12,724 nt of DNA from Planctomycetota bacterium (lineage in GTDB: Bacteria; Planctomycetota; Planctomycetia; Pirellulales; Pirellulaceae): assembly GCA_029259935.1 (NCBI GenBank), contig JAJDEH010000313.1:1-12724 (forward strand), in the 5' to 3' direction. Below are positions 1 through 7,015 of this stretch, piece after piece; the stretch's first letter is position 1, and each line of letters starts with the position of its first letter. A model generated the notes under the pieces. That model saw only the letters and a program-made list of their open reading frames with translations. It was not told where the DNA came from and made no database searches. The translations under genes and the position numbers were made by a program.

Positions 1-70
1 TTTTTCCGCATGAGCTTTCTTCTCTGTTTCTCCCCCTTGCCTTGGGGTTGTTTGTGGGGGTCGGGCCGTG

Positions 71-89
71 TCACTTTCGGCGAAAGTGA
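71..89 (-). terminator. Hairpin downstream of the glycosyltransferase gene
   Basis: A perfect 8-bp inverted repeat (TCACTTTC / GAAAGTGA) with a 3-nt loop lies five bases beyond the stop codon of the minus-strand glycosyltransferase gene. Its position suits a transcription end or an RNA-stabilising hairpin. No U-run follows it on the minus strand, so it is not a canonical intrinsic terminator. It could also be a structure between this gene and a further operon member beyond the left edge. Confidence 0.35.
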
Positions 90-93
90 TCTA

Positions 94-1041
94 CTACGTG
101 CGCTGCTTGATCGAATACGTTTGCTGCTCGCGACCATAAAAGGCGGTGATCAGTTCGGCAATCACGCCAATCGACATCAACTGCGCGCCGAGCAGTACTG
201 CCACGATGGAATAGTAAAAAACGGCCCGCTCGTGCAGATGTACGTAAAGTTTAGGCTCGTAGGCCACACGGGTGATGACCCAGGCCGCAGTCAGCAGTAA
301 CAACCCGCCCGTCCCCAGCATAAAGAACAGCAAACCCAGCGTGCCCAATAAATGCTGTGGCCGTTGGCCGAACCCCGTCAGGAAATAGACCGTCAGCAGA
401 TCCAAAAAACCTTTGATGAATCGCCGAAACCCGTACTTGGATTTTCCAAATTCCCGTGGGCGATGCTCGACAACGATTTCTCCAACTTTCCAGCCCCGCG
501 CGGCGGCCAGCACGGGAACGAAGCGATGCATTTCGCCATACAGCCGCACTTCGTCAAAGATTTCACGGCGGTAGCATTTGAAACCGCAGTTATGATCGTG
601 TAGCTTGACGCCCGTCATGTAGCTCACCAAGCCGTTGAAAATCCGCGACGGCAAAACCTTGTGAATCGGGTCGTGGCGCAACTTCTTCCAGCCGCTGACG
701 ACGTCCACGTCGCCTTCCATCTCGGCCAAGAAACGCGGAATCTCTTTAGGATCGTCTTGCAGGTCGGCATCCAGCGTCATGACCAGTTCGCCACGTGCTT
801 CCTTGAAACCGGCGCTCAGTGCCGCCGCTTTGCCAAAATTACGACGAAAGCGGATCCCGCGTATGCGATCGTCTTTTTCCGAAAGGCTCTCGATGGTCTC
901 CCACGAATCATCCGTGGACCCGTCGTCGACGAAAATGATATCCAGTTCGTAGCCGTGCTCGGCGGCGACCGCGTCCAGCTCTTCGTGGAGTTTGCGCAGA
1001 CTTTCCGCTTCGTTGTAAACGGGCACGACGATCGACAGCAT
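94..1041 (-). CDS. Family 2 polyprenyl-phosphate glycosyltransferase (DPM1/GtrB-like)
   Basis: A 315-residue membrane-anchored glycosyltransferase. Enzymes of this family move a sugar from a nucleotide donor to dolichyl- or undecaprenyl-phosphate on the cytoplasmic face. The GT-A domain starts at once (SIVVPVYNE, residues 3-11), followed by the nucleotide-binding DDGSTDD (39-45), the metal/substrate DADLQDDP segment (91-98), NCGFKCYRRE (151-160) and the basic HRPREFGKSKYG loop (193-204), all typical of the DPM1/GtrB/ArnC group. Two hydrophobic helices follow (about 231-257 and 274-300). I chose the ATG at 1041 because the GT-A fold begins directly there; an in-frame start 38 codons upstream would add an unrelated peptide lying inside the preceding gene. 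It sits 11 bp after the UPF0104-like gene, so the two are probably co-transcribed. The sugar transferred cannot be read from sequence. Confidence 0.9.
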   Translation of the reverse strand: MLSIVVPVYNEAESLRKLHEELDAVAAEHGYELDIIFVDDGSTDDSWETIESLSEKDDRIRGIRFRRNFGKAAALSAGFKEARGELVMTLDADLQDDPKEIPRFLAEMEGDVDVVSGWKKLRHDPIHKVLPSRIFNGLVSYMTGVKLHDHNCGFKCYRREIFDEVRLYGEMHRFVPVLAAARGWKVGEIVVEHRPREFGKSKYGFRRFIKGFLDLLTVYFLTGFGQRPQHLLGTLGLLFFMLGTGGLLLLTAAWVITRVAYEPKLYVHLHERAVFYYSIVAVLLGAQLMSIGVIAELITAFYGREQQTYSIKQRT

Positions 1042-1052
1042 GGCAGTCTGAC

Positions 1053-2042
1053 TTAACTTTGGCTTTTCACGGGCTGGGTCGACGGAGCCGGCCCTCTGCC
1101 AACTCGCCACACAACATACAGGATAACCAAAATCACAATCTCGGACATGAGCCACGACAGTCGCAGCACGATCGCCGACGCGAAAGCCGTTAGAGGCGCA
1201 TAACCGAGTCCACGTTCCAACAACTCGCTGGTAATAACCTCACGGACGCCGACACCAGCGGGGATGAACGAAACAAAGCCCGCCACGAGCGACAGCGATA
1301 GGCAGGCCAGCAACAGTGGGAAGTCGGCGATTGGCGGCGGGCCATCGGGCAGAGCTCCCAGCGATAGCCACATGCTGAACCCGATCAGCAGCCACCCCAG
1401 CGCGATCGTAATCCAACCGGTGAGCATGTGACGGTAGCTCAATCCTTCCAGTGCGGTATCGATGTCGGGCTTCAGACGATTGATTCGCAAGACTCTGATA
1501 ATCTTTCTAAAAACGGGCGGAATGGTCGGTGCGCCGGCGGCGATCATCAACCCGGCGGCCAGCAGCAACAGCACCGGTTTGTCGCGATAAAAGAAACAGA
1601 GAGTCGCCCCGCCGACAAAGGCCGCGACCGCCATCATGGTCAGTGTCTCGACAAACACGCACAACGCGGCCACCGTGGTATCGGTTCGTTCGCTGCGAAC
1701 GGCACCCGTTCGAATCAAGACCACCATCGCCTTGCCTGGGACATATTTTCCGAGATGGCTCATGTAATAGGCGCGAAACGACTCCCACAAAGTCGGCGAC
1801 TGACCCAGGGCATGCATGGTGCGATGCCAAAATAGCCAAGACGGGGCAATGCCAACCAGGTACGCCAGGCCCGCCCCAATCATCCAGCGAAAGTCCACCG
1901 ATGCTAGCGAAAAGCCCTCCTTCTCGATGTCACGCAGCGCCTTGTTGAAGGTGTAGCTAACACCGATTACCACCAAGACGATGATCAAGATCTTGGCGGT
2001 AAAGAACAGCATCGACGCCGTGGATCTAGGCTTTCTCTTCAC
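1053..2042 (-). CDS. UPF0104 / LPG-synthase-TM-like integral membrane protein
   Basis: A 329-residue protein with about seven or eight hydrophobic segments (roughly 12-31, 53-72, 122-150, 155-172, 207-230, 241-262, 283-312). Two motifs are characteristic of the lysylphosphatidylglycerol synthetase TM / AglD-like UPF0104 family: LGKYVPGK (97-104) and PAGVGVRE (261-268). Members are associated with lipid flipping or with glycolipid synthesis beside GT2 enzymes. There is no C-terminal aminoacyltransferase domain, so it is not an MprF synthase. The start is a GTG at 2042 with no clear ribosome-binding site and an in-frame stop just upstream; ATG at codon 11 is an alternative. It is first gene of a two-gene unit with the polyprenyl-phosphate glycosyltransferase, suggesting a shared role in making or translocating a lipid-linked sugar. 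That role is inferred from context. Confidence 0.82.
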   Translation of the reverse strand: MKRKPRSTASMLFFTAKILIIVLVVIGVSYTFNKALRDIEKEGFSLASVDFRWMIGAGLAYLVGIAPSWLFWHRTMHALGQSPTLWESFRAYYMSHLGKYVPGKAMVVLIRTGAVRSERTDTTVAALCVFVETLTMMAVAAFVGGATLCFFYRDKPVLLLLAAGLMIAAGAPTIPPVFRKIIRVLRINRLKPDIDTALEGLSYRHMLTGWITIALGWLLIGFSMWLSLGALPDGPPPIADFPLLLACLSLSLVAGFVSFIPAGVGVREVITSELLERGLGYAPLTAFASAIVLRLSWLMSEIVILVILYVVWRVGRGPAPSTQPVKSQS

Positions 2043-2263
2043 CCGGCAGTTCCCATCATGACTTGCTAGCTAGTTTTCAATTCCATCCACGACTGGCTTT
2101 TCTGAACCTGGCACTCGTATTCAATAATAGGTTGCTTGATGGACGAAAAGGTCTGTGCCGTTCCGCGGTTGCATGAAAACAGCGTCAAACACGCACGTCG
2201 CTATTTACGCAAAGCAAGGCAACTCAGTAGGATGTGCGGTCCGCCCAGGTTGCGTCAAGGTCT

Positions 2264-2271
2264 AAAAGGAG
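2264..2271 (+). promoter_or_regulatory. Strong Shine-Dalgarno (AAAAGGAG)
   Basis: AAAAGGAG is followed by a 6-nt spacer and then the ATG at 2278. It decides the start of the downstream gene: an in-frame TTG at 2272 lies directly against the site and is too close to be used. Confidence 0.75.
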
Positions 2272-2277
2272 TTGGAC

Positions 2278-3309
2278 ATGAATGGTTTGGCAATTCTCAT
2301 CGTGACGGCAACCCTTGGTGTTGAAATGGGGGTGCAAGCGACACAAAACGGCGACTTCGAGTACATCGTGCGAGTCGAACCGGAATTGCTGGAAGCTTTT
2401 GCCGCCGGCGAGCCGATCATCAACGAAATCCCGGACGAGCTGCGCGGTGGCGGCCGCCTGCGAATCGTGGTTGGAAACCAACCGCTGCCGCCGCTTCGAA
2501 AACCGGTGATCTCATTTCCCGCCGGTGGACCGCTGTCGGACGACGCACCCAAATCGCCACCCCCTTTCTTACAGCCTCCCCCGACAAATCCCAATACGTT
2601 TCCACCGCTAGCGCCGCTAACCGATTCGACCATTCCGCCGAACGGCCACCTTCGGCCCAATGGCAACCTCCCGCCGGGAGGCAACAATGGCGAGGGTGAA
2701 TTCAAGCCTTTTATCCCTCCCCCCCTGCCGAATCCGCGTGATCTGAAAGTGCTTGAAGGCCTGGGGAACGACGCGGTCCGCGATCGCGCATTCGATCCTC
2801 CGATCGACAATCTGAAGCCGGGCGGGAATGACTTTTCCCCGTCTGGCCCGAGCGGCAAGGTACCGCCTTCGCAACCGCCCATTCCCGATCCCGATCCGCA
2901 AACCCGCCGGCAGGTGGATCCATTTTCACATCCTGTCCAAGTCGCCACCCAACCGCTGCGTCCCTTGGACACGGACGAACCTCCGCGATTTCAGAAAACT
3001 TCCTTTTCCGAAGATGCCAAGATTGCCGACGCCAAGAATCAACAATCCACCGAAGCTGGCCAGAAGGAGAAGTCCGGGATCACCGACACGGGCACCGAGG
3101 CCGACCGCCCTTGGACCCCGCTGGCCATCACTTCCTTGTTGCTGTTTGGCTCCGTCGGCCTGAACGCCTACCTAGGATGGATTTCCAGAGTCTTCTACCG
3201 ACGCTATCGCCAATTGACGCGACAAATGCGAGACGACCGGCGAATTTCCGTCCCCGAGCCCATGGAGATCAGTCGGTCGATTGATGAAAGCGACTTCGAC
3301 GACGAGTAA
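2278..3309 (+). CDS. Proline-rich, signal-peptide, single-pass membrane protein of unknown function
   Basis: A 343-residue protein I do not recognise by name. It has a short hydrophobic N-terminus ending near GVQA (residues 16-19), which looks like a weak signal peptide. A compact module of about 50 residues follows (FEYIVRVEPELLEAF to RLRIVVGNQPLPP), resembling a module I have the impression recurs in planctomycete secreted proteins. Next is a long Pro/Gly/Asn-rich linker (about 70-225), then a charged stretch, one transmembrane helix (about 282-303), a basic RRYRQLTRQMRDDRR stop-transfer region, and an acidic tail ending DESDFDDE. Predicted topology is an extracytoplasmic proline-rich region with a short cytoplasmic tail. 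It is divergent from the glycosyltransferase operon and lies upstream of the lipid A operon on the same strand, separated by 213 bp. A cell-envelope or scaffold role is a guess from topology alone. Confidence 0.8.
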   Translation: MNGLAILIVTATLGVEMGVQATQNGDFEYIVRVEPELLEAFAAGEPIINEIPDELRGGGRLRIVVGNQPLPPLRKPVISFPAGGPLSDDAPKSPPPFLQPPPTNPNTFPPLAPLTDSTIPPNGHLRPNGNLPPGGNNGEGEFKPFIPPPLPNPRDLKVLEGLGNDAVRDRAFDPPIDNLKPGGNDFSPSGPSGKVPPSQPPIPDPDPQTRRQVDPFSHPVQVATQPLRPLDTDEPPRFQKTSFSEDAKIADAKNQQSTEAGQKEKSGITDTGTEADRPWTPLAITSLLLFGSVGLNAYLGWISRVFYRRYRQLTRQMRDDRRISVPEPMEISRSIDESDFDDE

Positions 3310-3507
3310 CCCTGATAGAGTGCCCGCCGCCAGCCCCACAAAAAACGCACTAATGCTCGCCGATTTTCTGATCTTTACCAATTTTCCTCTTCTCGTCACA
3401 ATGCTCCGACTTTTTCCAATGTTCTGGGGAAAAGATCCCGATTAAACAACTTGTAGCGGTTTACCCAAGGACTGGGTGCCGCAGGTCACGGACGGCCAAG
3501 ATCCAGC

Positions 3508-3514
3508 AAAGGAG
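3508..3514 (+). promoter_or_regulatory. Shine-Dalgarno (AAAGGAG) selecting a GTG start
   Basis: AAAGGAG with an 8-nt spacer points to the GTG at 3523. A GTG at 3514 overlaps the site itself and is unlikely to be used. Confidence 0.7.
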
Positions 3515-3522
3515 TGCTCAAG

Positions 3523-4128
3523 GTGAGAATCTCGCTTCGTCTTTTCATCACTGCCGCCAGCGCACTGGCAGCTTGCTTGCTTACTATCCCTGCCTACGCC
3601 CAAGGCGGCGGCACCAGCGTCGTGGTCCTTGATGTCGGCAAGGTCTTCAAAGGCCACGCCGGCTTCGAGAATTCGCTCCAAGTCATGAAGAGTGAAGTGG
3701 AAGCGTTCGAGGGCGTGCTGCGCAAAGAACGCGAACGAATTCAATCCATGGTAAGCGAACTCAAGACGTACAAGAGCGGCAGTCCGGAATACAACGGCCT
3801 GGAAGCGAAGGTCGCCCAAGCCACGAGTGACTTGCAGGTCAAGACGGGCCTCAAGCGCAAGGAATTCGTGCAAAAAGAAGCCAAGCTGTATTTCAACACG
3901 TACGCCGAAATCACGAATGCGGTGGAACGCTTTTGTCAGCAGTACAACGTCCATCTGGTGCTGCGTTTCAACAGCGAAGAAATCACCGCCGAAGATCCCA
4001 AGAAGATCCTCGCCGGCGTGAACGCCAGTATCGTCTATCACAAAAATCGCGACATCACCAACGCGATCTTGGACATGGTCAATCCCAAGACCGCGGCGGG
4101 TCCGGCGATTCCTGGTCAACAGCGCTAG
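3523..4128 (+). CDS. OmpH/Skp-family periplasmic chaperone-like protein
   Basis: A 201-residue exported protein. A clear signal peptide (RISLRLF, then a hydrophobic core, then IPAYA with cleavage after residue 26) is followed by the first OmpH strand, VVVLDVGKVFKGHAGF. A long charged helical region of about 48-135 follows, with the heptad-like character of Skp tentacles. The end is conserved-looking (VHLVLRFNSEE and RDITNAILDMVNP, typical of OmpH families). Skp holds unfolded outer-membrane proteins in the periplasm. GTG 3523 is preferred to GTG 3514 because of the AAAGGAG spacing. It heads an operon with lpxC, lpxA and an oxidoreductase, echoing the skp-lpx linkage of proteobacteria, though lpxD, fabZ and bamA are absent here. 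The family call is firm; chaperone activity in this organism is inferred. Confidence 0.87.
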   Translation: MRISLRLFITAASALAACLLTIPAYAQGGGTSVVVLDVGKVFKGHAGFENSLQVMKSEVEAFEGVLRKERERIQSMVSELKTYKSGSPEYNGLEAKVAQATSDLQVKTGLKRKEFVQKEAKLYFNTYAEITNAVERFCQQYNVHLVLRFNSEEITAEDPKKILAGVNASIVYHKNRDITNAILDMVNPKTAAGPAIPGQQR

Positions 4129-5069
4129 TGGTTGGTTCCGTGCGACGCTCCGCGGAAGGCCTTGATATTCCACTTGATGATGACGAGTCTGATTTGATCT
4201 ACTTACGTCAACAACGTACGCTCGCGGATGTGGCTCGGGTTCAGGGCTTTGGATACTGGAGCGGCCACGATGTAAACGTCGAGTTTCATCCGGCGCCGCC
4301 CCACAGCGGAATCGTGTTCGTTCGTAGCGATCTCGATTTCCCGAGAAAGATTCCAGCCACCGTTCAGCACCGTATCGAAGTCCCTCGTCGAACCAATTTG
4401 ACGGCGGACGGCACCACGGTCGAGATGGTCGAACACATCATGGCCGCGCTGGCCGGGATGTGCGTCGACAACTGCGAGGTGTGGGTCGATGCCCAGGAAA
4501 TGCCCGGGTGCGATGGATCAAGCAAGGCATTCGTGGATGCGATCCTCAAGGCGGGCATCGTCGAACAAGAAGCTCAACAGCCACGGATTGTGGTTACCGA
4601 AGTGACTCGCGTCGGCGATCAAGATTGTTGGGTCGAAGCGCGTCCGTCGCCCACCAATGCCATGTCGGTCAAATATCGGCTGGAATTTTCCGAGAATGTG
4701 GCGATCGGCCGTCAAACGTTGGAACTTGATGTAACAACGGAATCGTTTCAGCAGGAACTCTCCTCGGCCAGAACCTTTTTGCTGAAGGCCGAAGCCGAGT
4801 GGCTCCAGCAACAAGGAATGGGAGCCCGCGTGACGCATCAGGATCTGCTCATCTATGACGAAGAGGGTCCCATCGACAACGAACTTCGGTTCGAGGACGA
4901 GTGTGTACGTCATAAGACACTTGATTTGATTGGCGATTTGGCGCTGGCTGGCTGCGATTTGGCGGGACGTTTCATCGCCCACCGCAGCGGGCATCGTCTG
5001 AATGCGGAACTCGTGAACGTGCTGCTGGCGGAAGAACAGATCATCGAAACATTGCGTCGCACGGCGTAG
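4128..5069 (+). CDS. lpxC: LpxC, UDP-3-O-acyl-N-acetylglucosamine deacetylase
   Basis: The zinc-dependent, committed step of lipid A synthesis in the cytoplasm. Numbering from GTG 4128 (313 residues), the catalytic and zinc-binding set is visible: EH (102-103) in MVEHIMAALAG, ARTF (214-217), RFEDE (254-258), HKTLDLIGD (262-270, giving zinc-binding His262 and Asp266), and HRSGHRLN (285-292, with His289 matching the E. coli catalytic His265). The GTG overlaps the ompH stop by one base (TAGTG), suggesting translational coupling, but there is no good ribosome-binding site. GTG 4140 and TTG 4194 are alternatives; TTG 4194 would give a 291-residue protein whose N-terminus starts close to RQQRTL, like the E. 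coli enzyme. If GTG 4128 is used, the protein has an acidic N-terminal extension of about 22 residues. Identity is firm; only the start is uncertain. Confidence 0.95.
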   Translation: MVGSVRRSAEGLDIPLDDDESDLIYLRQQRTLADVARVQGFGYWSGHDVNVEFHPAPPHSGIVFVRSDLDFPRKIPATVQHRIEVPRRTNLTADGTTVEMVEHIMAALAGMCVDNCEVWVDAQEMPGCDGSSKAFVDAILKAGIVEQEAQQPRIVVTEVTRVGDQDCWVEARPSPTNAMSVKYRLEFSENVAIGRQTLELDVTTESFQQELSSARTFLLKAEAEWLQQQGMGARVTHQDLLIYDEEGPIDNELRFEDECVRHKTLDLIGDLALAGCDLAGRFIAHRSGHRLNAELVNVLLAEEQIIETLRRTA

Positions 5070-5072
5070 GAT

Positions 5073-5879
5073 ATGTCCAAGCATTTTTCCAACAATTCCG
5101 TAATCGATCCTCGAGCGAAAATCGCTCCGGATGTGCATATCGGCCCGTTTTGCGTGATTGGACCCAAGGTGACCGTCGCCTCGGGAACGATTATCGAAAA
5201 CAACGTCACGCTGCGTGGCCGAGTTACGATTGGGGAAAACAATCACTTGTTCCCCGGCGCGGTGATCGGCGGCGAACCTCAAGACCTGAGCTACCGCAAC
5301 GAAGACACCGAAGTTGTCATTGGCGACAATAACATCATTCGCGAAACGGTTACCATCAGCCGCGGCACGAAGAAGGAAGATGGCGTCACGGTCATCGGCA
5401 ACAATTGCTATCTGATGGCGGCCTGCCACGTCGCCCACGATTGCCGTTTGGGCGACCGCGTAGTGATCGCCAACGGAACTCTGATGGGCGGCCACGTCCA
5501 CATCCATAACGACGCCACGCTGTCCGGCGCGGTGGCAATTCATCACTATACGACCGTGGGCAGTTACAGCTTCATTGGCGGCCAAGCCCGAGTCTCGAAC
5601 GATGTGCCTCCCTTCATGCTCGTTGAAGGCATTCCCGCTCGGCCTCGCTGCGTGAACGTCGTCGCCTTGAAGCGGAACGACTTTTCCGCCGATTCGATCC
5701 GGGCACTCTCGGAAGCACACAAGCTCATCTACCGTTCCAAAGTGGGACTCAATAACGCCCGCGAGATTCTTCGTTCGGGCGGACATTTGGTGCCCTCGGT
5801 GAACCATCTAATCAGCTTCATCGAAGACCAACAAGAAGGCCGCCACGGACGCGCGAGGGAGCGCAGGAGAGCCGCGTGA
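5073..5879 (+). CDS. lpxA: LpxA, acyl-ACP:UDP-GlcNAc O- or N-acyltransferase
   Basis: First acyltransferase of lipid A synthesis, transferring a 3-hydroxyacyl chain from ACP to the GlcNAc (or GlcNAc3N) 3-position. The 268-residue protein shows the left-handed beta-helix hexapeptide pattern over about residues 10-180. PQDLSY (69-74) and HVAHDC (119-124, catalytic His122) align with E. coli NQDLKY and HIAHDC at a constant offset of three. His141, His157 and Gly170 then fall on E. coli His144, His160 and Gly173; Gly173 is the known hydrocarbon ruler, so a longer acyl chain is expected. VPPFMLVEGIPARP and the ALKRNDF and EAHKLIYR region are typical of the helical C-terminus. A basic Arg-rich tail ends the protein. 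It starts three bases after lpxC and overlaps the next gene by four bases. Confidence 0.95.
   Translation: MSKHFSNNSVIDPRAKIAPDVHIGPFCVIGPKVTVASGTIIENNVTLRGRVTIGENNHLFPGAVIGGEPQDLSYRNEDTEVVIGDNNIIRETVTISRGTKKEDGVTVIGNNCYLMAACHVAHDCRLGDRVVIANGTLMGGHVHIHNDATLSGAVAIHHYTTVGSYSFIGGQARVSNDVPPFMLVEGIPARPRCVNVVALKRNDFSADSIRALSEAHKLIYRSKVGLNNAREILRSGGHLVPSVNHLISFIEDQQEGRHGRARERRRAA
5865..5869 (+). promoter_or_regulatory. Shine-Dalgarno inside lpxA for the oxidoreductase
   Basis: AGGAG within the last lpxA codons, with a 6-nt spacer to GTG 5876. It supports a GTG start with the 4-nt GTGA overlap. Confidence 0.7.
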
Positions 5880-7015
5880 AACGCCTGCGATTGGCTGTTA
5901 TTGGTGCGGGCCACTTGGGCCGAATTCATACTCGGCTGGCCCTCTCGCTGGATCTTTTTGAAGTGGTCGGCGTTGTCGATCCCGATGAAGCAGCGAGAAA
6001 GCAAGTTGCCAGCGAGTTCGGCGTTCCCGTATTTGCCACGCCAGCCGCGATTGTCGGCGACATGGATGCGGCCGTCATTGCCACGCCGACGCAATATCAC
6101 CACGAAGTAGGCATGGAGTTGTTGCAGCGCGGCGTCCATTTGCTGATCGAAAAACCGATCGCGCCGAATGTGATGCAAGCCCAGCAACTAGTCGAAGCCG
6201 CTGGCCAGCAAAACATCGTGCTGCAGGTCGGACACGTCGAACGCTTTAGCCCCGCGCTGGCGGCCGTCAGCCAACATCTGGAGCGTGTCAAATATATCGA
6301 GGCCAAGCGGACTAGCGGCTATTCGTTTCGTTCCACGGATATCGGCGTCGTCCTCGACTTAATGGTTCACGATTTGGATATCGTACTTTCGCTCGTGGAG
6401 AGTGAATTGGTCGACGTGCGGGCCACCGGCGTTTCCGTCATGGGCGGCCATGAGGATATCGCCGAGGCGCGGCTCCAGTTCGACGACGGCTGTGTTGTCA
6501 ACCTTACCGCGTCGCGTTGCAGCTTCGTCAATCAACGCGAAATGCAGCTTTTTACCGAGAACGGATTCGTCTCGATCGACTTTGGGAATCACCAAGCCAA
6601 GGTCGTTCATCCCTGCGAACCGTTGCTTCGTCGCGAGATTGATTTCGAAAGCTTCACGCCCGATCAACGAACGTTCGCCCGCGACAATCTCTTTGCGGAA
6701 TATTTGAAGCTGGAAGAAATCAGCGTTGAAGGCACCAACGCGATCTTGGACGAGCAGCGGGACTTCGCCGAAAGCATCAACCATGCAAGATCTCCCCGTG
6801 TCTCGGGGCAGCAGGCACTCAGGACGATCACGGTGGCCGAACAGATCTTGGCCAAGATCGCGGCCCATCGCTGGGCGAAGCCTCGTTCTAAATCCCACAC
6901 CGCGCGTTTCGATTACATGCACATCGCGCGCGAAAACGCCATGACGCGAGCCAAGAAGGAGAATGGAGTCGCGTCCTTGGACGCATCATCGTTCGAACGA
7001 AGCGACGAGATTTAA
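5876..7015 (+). CDS. Gfo/Idh/MocA-family NAD(P) oxidoreductase, candidate GnnA (UDP-GlcNAc 3-dehydrogenase)
   Basis: A 379-residue Gfo/Idh/MocA oxidoreductase: Rossmann VIGAGHLGRIH (8-18), acidic VDP after strand 2 (34-36), signature EKP (92-94) with the conserved Lys93, QVGHVERF (117-124), and the C-terminal-domain DLMVHDLD (161-168) carrying the likely catalytic Asp/His. The start overlaps the lpxA stop (GTGA) and has its own AGGAG site, so it is translationally coupled to lpxA. In Acidithiobacillus ferrooxidans and Leptospira a related enzyme, GnnA, oxidises UDP-GlcNAc at C3 before transamination by GnnB, giving amide-linked lipid A. Position right after lpxA makes that role attractive, but it is inferred. 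No GnnB-like aminotransferase is adjacent. About 50 basic, low-conservation residues extend past the usual fold end, and the last codons overlap the opposing phosphofructokinase gene by 30 bp. Confidence 0.88.
   Translation: MKRLRLAVIGAGHLGRIHTRLALSLDLFEVVGVVDPDEAARKQVASEFGVPVFATPAAIVGDMDAAVIATPTQYHHEVGMELLQRGVHLLIEKPIAPNVMQAQQLVEAAGQQNIVLQVGHVERFSPALAAVSQHLERVKYIEAKRTSGYSFRSTDIGVVLDLMVHDLDIVLSLVESELVDVRATGVSVMGGHEDIAEARLQFDDGCVVNLTASRCSFVNQREMQLFTENGFVSIDFGNHQAKVVHPCEPLLRREIDFESFTPDQRTFARDNLFAEYLKLEEISVEGTNAILDEQRDFAESINHARSPRVSGQQALRTITVAEQILAKIAAHRWAKPRSKSHTARFDYMHIARENAMTRAKKENGVASLDASSFERSDEI

Noticed and set aside
1..11. Possible start of another minus-strand gene (ATG at 11-9, with purine-rich sequence upstream)
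   Set aside because: Only three codons lie in the window. It may be the next operon member but cannot be supported from this sequence.
2262..2972. A Gly/Ser-rich 236-codon frame antisense to the proline-rich protein
   Set aside because: The composition is just the complement of the Pro-rich coding repeat, and the plus-strand gene has a strong ribosome-binding site and a signal peptide.
3412..3433. TTTTCC / GGAAAA inverted repeat upstream of the ompH-like gene
   Set aside because: Only a 6-bp A/T-rich stem with a 10-nt loop; too weak to call a terminator or operator.
4518..5807. A 429-codon open frame on the minus strand opposite lpxC and lpxA
   Set aside because: It is antisense to two unambiguous genes and its product has low-complexity His/Arg/Val-rich character typical of a shadow frame in GC-rich DNA.
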